Part shown: piece by piece, positions 59,285-64,000 of the stretch
How positions within the stretch are numbered: the stretch's first letter is position 1
Layout: each line of letters starts with the position of its first letter
Source of the DNA: Halichondria panicea
Taxonomy: Eukaryota; Porifera; Demospongiae; Suberitida; Halichondriidae
Assembly (NCBI RefSeq): GCF_963675165.1
Contig: NC_087377.1
Location: 2,627,978 to 2,691,977 of the forward strand
Direction: 5' to 3'
Length of the DNA: 64,000 bases
Made by a program: the position numbers and the translations under genes
The notes under the pieces: generated by a model
What the model saw: the letters and a program-made list of their open reading frames with translations, nothing else
The model's database searches: none
What the model was told of the DNA's origin: nothing

Positions 59285-62200
59285 AGTAATACATACATGT
59301 AAGTATGTAGTAGACCTTTCAAAGAGGTACAAAATGCATTCTTTAGAATTGAAATTCTGGCTCAAGTTATAGAGAATCTTCTGAAATAGCTACTTTTCCG
59401 AGAAATCACTAAGTAATTCATGGTATTCTCATGAAAACAGGGTAGAAAGCAATTGCTACTTTAAACACATCATTAGATAGGCATTTGAATATTCATTCTT
59501 TAAAAATGAATTTCTATCTCAAGTTATAATTATACCATCAAAGATAGCTAGCGAAATAATATAGCAGAGAATTCACAAAGACTATAGTATAATAATAGCC
59601 CATATTATATCAGGAGTATACTCATTTTTTTCTACAAACAGAAGATTTGGGCTCAAAAGAAAACAAACACTTAATTCTCGTAAATGAAGTTATCAACCAT
59701 CAAAGACTGATAGTACAGATTGAGGTGACACTACAGGTTACCTGAGATCGTAGTTTTCATTTTGTGCTTTTTCAAACTTCTTCTGCCATAGTGCAGTGAG
59801 AGCCTCGGAGGTGGCCAGTGCTTGTCGTCGATCCTCCTCCGCTCTATACAGCTGCTTCTGATATTGCTCTGCACGCTTCATAGCCTGCGTTAGTTGGTTG
59901 ACATGGCAACAACTAAGGTTATAATTATACATGACAGCAATCACGTAGTATAAATAACTACCATTATACCAGATTATTTTTGAGGCACTAACTTTTCGAG
60001 GTTTTCGAGAATTTACCTCGAACTTTGTGCCTCAAAAATTGGTTTATTGAAAGACCTCTCTCTACTGTAGGGATGTGGTCATTTGAACTTTTATCCTTGA
60101 AAATAAAATCCGTGAAATGTTTAGTTTAAGCAATCCCCTAAAATGTATAGTGCCTCAAAATTACTAAAATAGCTGAACTTGATACTACCATAATAATTAT
60201 TACATTGTACAGGCTGAACTGATTATTATTGGCAATTAAAAGTGGGTTCAAAACTGGAAGTAACATGATTTCCAAGAACTGTTATGAAAGGCAAATCTAA
60301 TAATTATTGTAAGCACATCGTTCATGTTAACCTGTTCGTATTTTGAATTGGCTTTGTCCCGCTCTTGTTTCATTTCCTTGACGTGTGCTAGCAGCATCGA
60401 GGGATCGCTCATGATAAGACTGCCAGCATCATCACCCTCCGCACCTCCTGCTCCTAGGGGGAAGGTTTAATCGGCCGTAACTTTATTATAGAGAGGCTAA
60501 TTTAAAAACCAAACGCTGCATTCAATAACTCTAAAATAGTCGATATGCTTACACGTATATGTACATCACAAATCACAATCCAACGAACACTATTACAGTT
60601 AATTCGTAGCATACTTTAAATATAACGTACCTCCACCTAGTGATGCTAGTGACCCGTGTGACCCGCCCACTAAACTGTCGGCTTTACGCAGTGAGTTGCG
60701 TGCAGACGAGAGGCTGTCCTCAGGGTCGTACCTAGATCACGTGACAATCACATGACAGTGAGTATACATGCACAGTGGCTGTATTATAGAGGGTGTCCTG
60801 CTAACACAGGTCCAAACACATGCTATGGAGACTTTGTTAACCTGTCTGTATTATAGAGGGTGGCCTGCTTATAGGGACACCACAATAAGCTTCACTGTAC
60901 AACTACTCAGGTGGCTATAATCCATTGTTGATACCATTTGAAAGGCATTTTTCTCAAATTAGGATCGTAGCAATAAGAGTCCCCGATCGAACCATTGATT
61001 AAACGGAGGAGGGGGGTTTTCAAAGTATTGTACATTGCCTTCATACAGAAGATAATTATTAGTGCTGGAGTCTTTGCAACACACAAGTAAAAGTGTATAG
61101 TATTGTGCGTTGTTTATATGGATTTTGTGCACTGTGTATGAGCATTCCCCATAACTATAAGGAACCACCGTGCTCAACACTTTCATTCATGTGTTCTGAA
61201 AACTCCAGTAATCATTAGTAAATACTAGTTGCTAGGATATGTCCTTGGTACACTGTGACAATTTCCTCTGATATTGATATTTCCCCAGACATGTAGATCT
61301 TGTAGATCTAGTTTCTTTGTAATTTTGCAGGCTTAGGCTGCCATAAATCTATTTGGTTGCTTTGAAAGCAAGCTTTTCCACAATACTCTCTGACAGATTG
61401 AAAGCGAGTTACCATGGTAGAGGAGTAAATGCACAACATGTAGCCAATCACAATAGTAACACTCATACAACAGTTACTAGGGATTATGGCAACGTAAACA
61501 CGTACCCTCGGGCTTGGTGGGTTTACTGCCATAAATATATAAATATATAACTATACACCACACTGATGGCCTCACAGGTACTCATTACCTGTGGAGTTCC
61601 TCTCTGAGTATTCCAACTTCTGCTTTGAATTTGTCTCTTTCTCTGGCTACCTCAGAGCATGAACTGGCCAACTCTTGATACTGCTTCATCAAGGTGCTGG
61701 TCTGGGCCTGAGGGAGGGAGAGCAAACAAATCTAATTTCTACAAGTCGGAGCTGAGAATTAGTTCTTGTACATCCAACAAGTCCTACATGTATGTCGTTC
61801 TGTGAACGTAAAGCCATTTCCTATGATCGAAGTTCCATTCAGTCTATAGGAAATTCGAGATACTAAAATTAAACTGAGGATGCAAAAGACCATTGAGAAG
61901 AGAAAGTGCACACACGCTTACGTAGCTTAATTGCAGTACGGGAAGACTAGTAGCACGTAAACTATCAAGTTTTAGCAGAACTAAACCATAATTATACTCA
62001 TTTGCTCATTGCCAAGTGGGGTACATGTACAGTCTTGCATGTCCAGTACATGTACTGAACGTACATTACCCTACAGACTACAAAACTGGCAAGCAATGAT
62101 TGCAAAGTCGTGTACGGAATATTAATATTAGTCAACTTAATTTTCGTCATTACCTGTGCCAGTTCGTAATCATCGTATGCTTTATCTCGCTCGTGCTCAA

Positions 62201-64000
62201 AGCTCACGGCCACCCTCGTCTGCGTCTCCAACTGTAGCTTGAGGTGCTCCAGCGAGCCACGCCCACCACCACGACCTTTGCCCTTTCCCTTCTGTACGTA
62301 CACGCACGTGTAGGAAATACAGATCATACAAGGTTAATATACGATAGCCCAAATATAGCGTTAAACGGTTGTAGCATGTGTGGGGGTGATACCTATGCCT
62401 GTACGTATAATTACGTATCATTTACACAGCTATTGTTATTGGAGGCAATTAGGTGGTTTACATAAGCAGCTATTGAAATTAGAAACAATAAAGGCACACC
62501 ATACATACATTTACTATCGTCACTATGCTGAACTCTGACCTCTGGGGTTTGTGGTCCACTAGCGATGAGTTGTTGTAGCATATCCAGTCTCTTCTGTAGT
62601 TCATCTCTCTGCTCCACCACACGCCCACACTCCTTGACGGCAAATCTCCAGCTATCCTCGTGCTTACGACTGCTTGACTGTGCGTGTGTGTGTGTGTGTG
62701 CGTGCGTGCGTGTGTGCGTGAGGTAAAGGAACAACGACAAATTTCCAATTATCTTTGTGCTTGACTGGGTGTGTAGGTGGGACGGTTAATATGGCTAAAA
62801 GGGACACATAGTACAGAGGGATGTGTCCACACTGGTCGGTGGTGATGGTTGGTACTAACCACCTCTGGACATAAACAACCATCTAGCTCGTTTACCACAT
62901 GTTAGGCTATCAAAGAGGCAAAGTTGTGTATATTTGGGATCCCGTGCAAGAGTTTTGATTTCTAGATTTGAAAAATAGCTACCACTTTGAAGATTCTGGT
63001 CACACCCCTCAAGCTGTATACAATGCTTATGATGTGGGAATATTGTATGCCAATATGTACATTTCTCTAGTTGACGTACCTCGAGGTTGTTTCTTTCTGT
63101 TAGCAGATCTGACACTTCCCTTTGCACTAGTGCCAGCTCTGCTTCAGTGATACGCAGTCTGGTGCGAATGTCCAGTGTGGATATGCCCGCTGTGAGGGTG
63201 TGGTGTGTGTGGGGTGTGTGTGTGTGTATGTGTGTGGTGTGTGTACTGTGTGGTGTGTAACGTGTGAGGGTGGTGTGTGTGTGGGGGGGGTGGTGTGTGT
63301 GTGTGGGGTAGTGTGTGTGTGTGGGGTAGTGTGTGTGTGTGTGTGTGTGAGTGTGTGTAGGGTGTGAGGGTGTGAGGGCTAAGACGAGGCATATTAGTGT
63401 GTGCCCATAGCAATTACTACACTGTTGCAAGGCAACACAATGTTAGTACTGGTTCTAGTTACAGTACATGTACATCAAGACAAGGTGATCCGTTTCCCAA
63501 GGTTGTAAAGGAAGCAACAATGCAATTTCCTTGGCATATGCTAGTATATCAACAAATACCTAACAAATGACCACATACATTGTAAGTTGTACATGTCAAT
63601 ATTGTGTAACAGTGGATATACAGCAGAGATGTGCCCACACTGGTCGGTGGTGGTGGTTGGTACTAACCACCTCTTAGGCCTAGTTTACTACATGTGACAA
63701 TATAAAAAAAGGCAAATTCGTGATTGCATGAAGATTGAATAGCCAAACATTTCAGGCAACTGACAATACAGTCTAGTGCTTACAAGGTGAGAAGAACTCT
63801 GACTTCGGTCTTGATCCGCCATTACCACTGTCTCTCAGTCGACTCGTTCTTGTTCGTTTATTACGGAGTGGCACGGTGACCTGCTGACCGTTGGGGGGTT
63901 GGACCAGTAGGGAGGGTGACCCCTCGCTCATCTGGGGGTAGGGAGGGTAAGGGGGTTTAGAGGTGGGAGGGGCATTGATGTATGTAGAGACTATATCGTA
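57804..64000 (-). CDS. Coiled-coil protein with PDZ-ligand-like C-terminus (5' part outside window)
   Basis: Eleven exons seen: 64000-63784 (open at the edge), 63189-63080, 62677-62540, 62291-62154, 61707-61589, 60731-60631, 60453-60332, 59884-59742, 59221-59058, 58712-58581, 57961-57804; all junctions in frame, about 513 aa present. After a Pro-rich start (KPPYPPYPQ, VTVPLRNKRTR) come coiled coils: ITEAELALVQREVSDLL, CGRVVEQRDELQKRLDML, LETQTRVAVSFEHERDKAYD, MKQYQELASSCSEVARERD, LLAHVKEMKQERDKANSKY and MKRAEQYQKQLYRAEEDRRQ. A Ser/Pro-rich stretch follows, and the protein ends DDESSWI. Ser at -2 and Ile at the end fit a class I PDZ ligand. I do not recognise the family. The ERDxxxxxY-type coiled-coil phrases recall the coiled-coil part of DLG5 and CARD-MAGUK proteins, but no PDZ, SH3 or kinase-like domain is present. 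A likely AATAAA is at 57540-57535 (minus). Confidence 0.75.
58011..58260. mobile_element. MITE, 'CCGTATAACGCGAAATTTTCGAGG' relative, in the coiled-coil gene
   Basis: Starts ACCGTAGAGCGCAAAATTTT, interior with AATAGCGCGAAATGTATTGC twice. The right end is degenerate. A partial duplication of GCAAGCACTACAGTACGTGG copies the acceptor region of the last exon (57951-57970). Confidence 0.65.
59224..59282. repeat. TG/CA microsatellite upstream of an acceptor in the coiled-coil gene
   Basis: TG run with GGTGGTGGTGGTGG inside; on the coding strand it ends as CACACACACACAG at the exon starting 59221. Confidence 0.9.
59966..60175. mobile_element. Degenerate MITE in the coiled-coil gene
   Basis: Contains TTTTTGAGGCACTAACTTTTC and inverted TAGTGCCTCAAAATTA; related to the 6900-7130 family. 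Confidence 0.55.
60773..60899. mobile_element. Short mariner/pogo-like MITE with one and a half internal units
   Basis: Starts CAGTGGCTGTATTATAGAGG and ends CACCACAATAAGCTTCACTG; the minimal form of the family whose inner units are amplified at 42492-43125. Confidence 0.8.
62820..62915. repeat. Dispersed hairpin repeat 'GGTGGTTAGTACCAACCACC'
   Basis: Reads GATGTGTCCACACTGGTCGG, then GGTTGGTACTAACCACCTCT, then TTTACCACATGTTAGGCT. Copies: 50485-50540, 58385-58482, 63627-63710, and a short one at 41757-41790. Confidence 0.85.
63192..63372. repeat. TG-rich tract in the coiled-coil gene intron
   Basis: TG runs broken by GGGG and AGTG blocks, directly upstream (coding strand) of the exon at 63189. 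Confidence 0.85.

Noticed and set aside
57804-64000. The coiled-coil gene as the 5' half of the DLG5-like gene
   Set aside because: Its last exon ends in stop codons with no good donor before them, and the DLG5-like gene has its own in-frame ATG exon at 44005; THOC7 and another gene lie between.

Overview
This window is eukaryotic nuclear DNA from an early-branching animal, most likely a sponge. The animal call rests on recognisable metazoan genes split by many short introns (a DLG5-type MAGUK scaffold, THOC7, a small TMEM243-like membrane protein). The sponge call is an inference from compact introns, an ankyrin/Death-domain gene cluster and very high density of small inverted-repeat elements and CA/TG microsatellites. 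No bacterial operons, rRNA genes or CRISPR arrays were seen.

Layout. 1-15.2 kb: a decayed tandem duplication. Two units (1-2.6 kb and 9.4-12.6 kb) each carry, tail to tail, the last exon of a plus-strand ankyrin/zinc-ribbon gene and the 3' half of a minus-strand secreted glycosidase. The second unit has an intact glycosidase gene of 8 exons (735 aa, exon sum exactly in frame). The first is a broken copy. Between them lie an orphan Death-domain exon and a complete ankyrin/zinc-ribbon gene with two possible 3' ends. 15.2-23.9 kb: no host gene recognised. It is a transposon graveyard with a three-level nested insertion, a DNA element inserted into a copy of itself (7-bp target duplications visible), LINE remnants and minisatellites. 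23.9-26.4 kb: a second complete ankyrin/zinc-ribbon paralog (299 aa). 26.8-44.0 kb, minus strand: a 37-exon DLG5-like MAGUK gene (1628 aa; coiled coils, two PDZ, SH3, guanylate-kinase-like). 44.0-47.7 kb: tandem repeats and MITEs. 47.7-49.4 kb minus: THOC7. 49.7-51.7 kb plus: TMEM243-like gene, head to head with THOC7. 51.7-57.8 kb: no gene recognised. 57.8-64.0 kb minus: 3' part of a coiled-coil protein gene that ends in a PDZ-ligand-like tail and continues beyond the window.

How the parts relate. The ankyrin genes share exon phases, a basic KKRK exon and a CPxC/CPEC zinc ribbon, so they form a local paralog cluster. The coiled-coil gene ending in S-W-I lies on the same strand as, and upstream of, a PDZ scaffold gene. 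A physical partnership is possible but unproven. Several introns end in CA repeats instead of a pyrimidine tract, a recurring local feature. Exon models were built by hand from splice consensus, frame continuity and paralog comparison. For the glycosidase, THOC7, DLG5-like, TMEM243-like and both ankyrin genes the exon lengths sum to a multiple of three with no internal stop, which is the main support.
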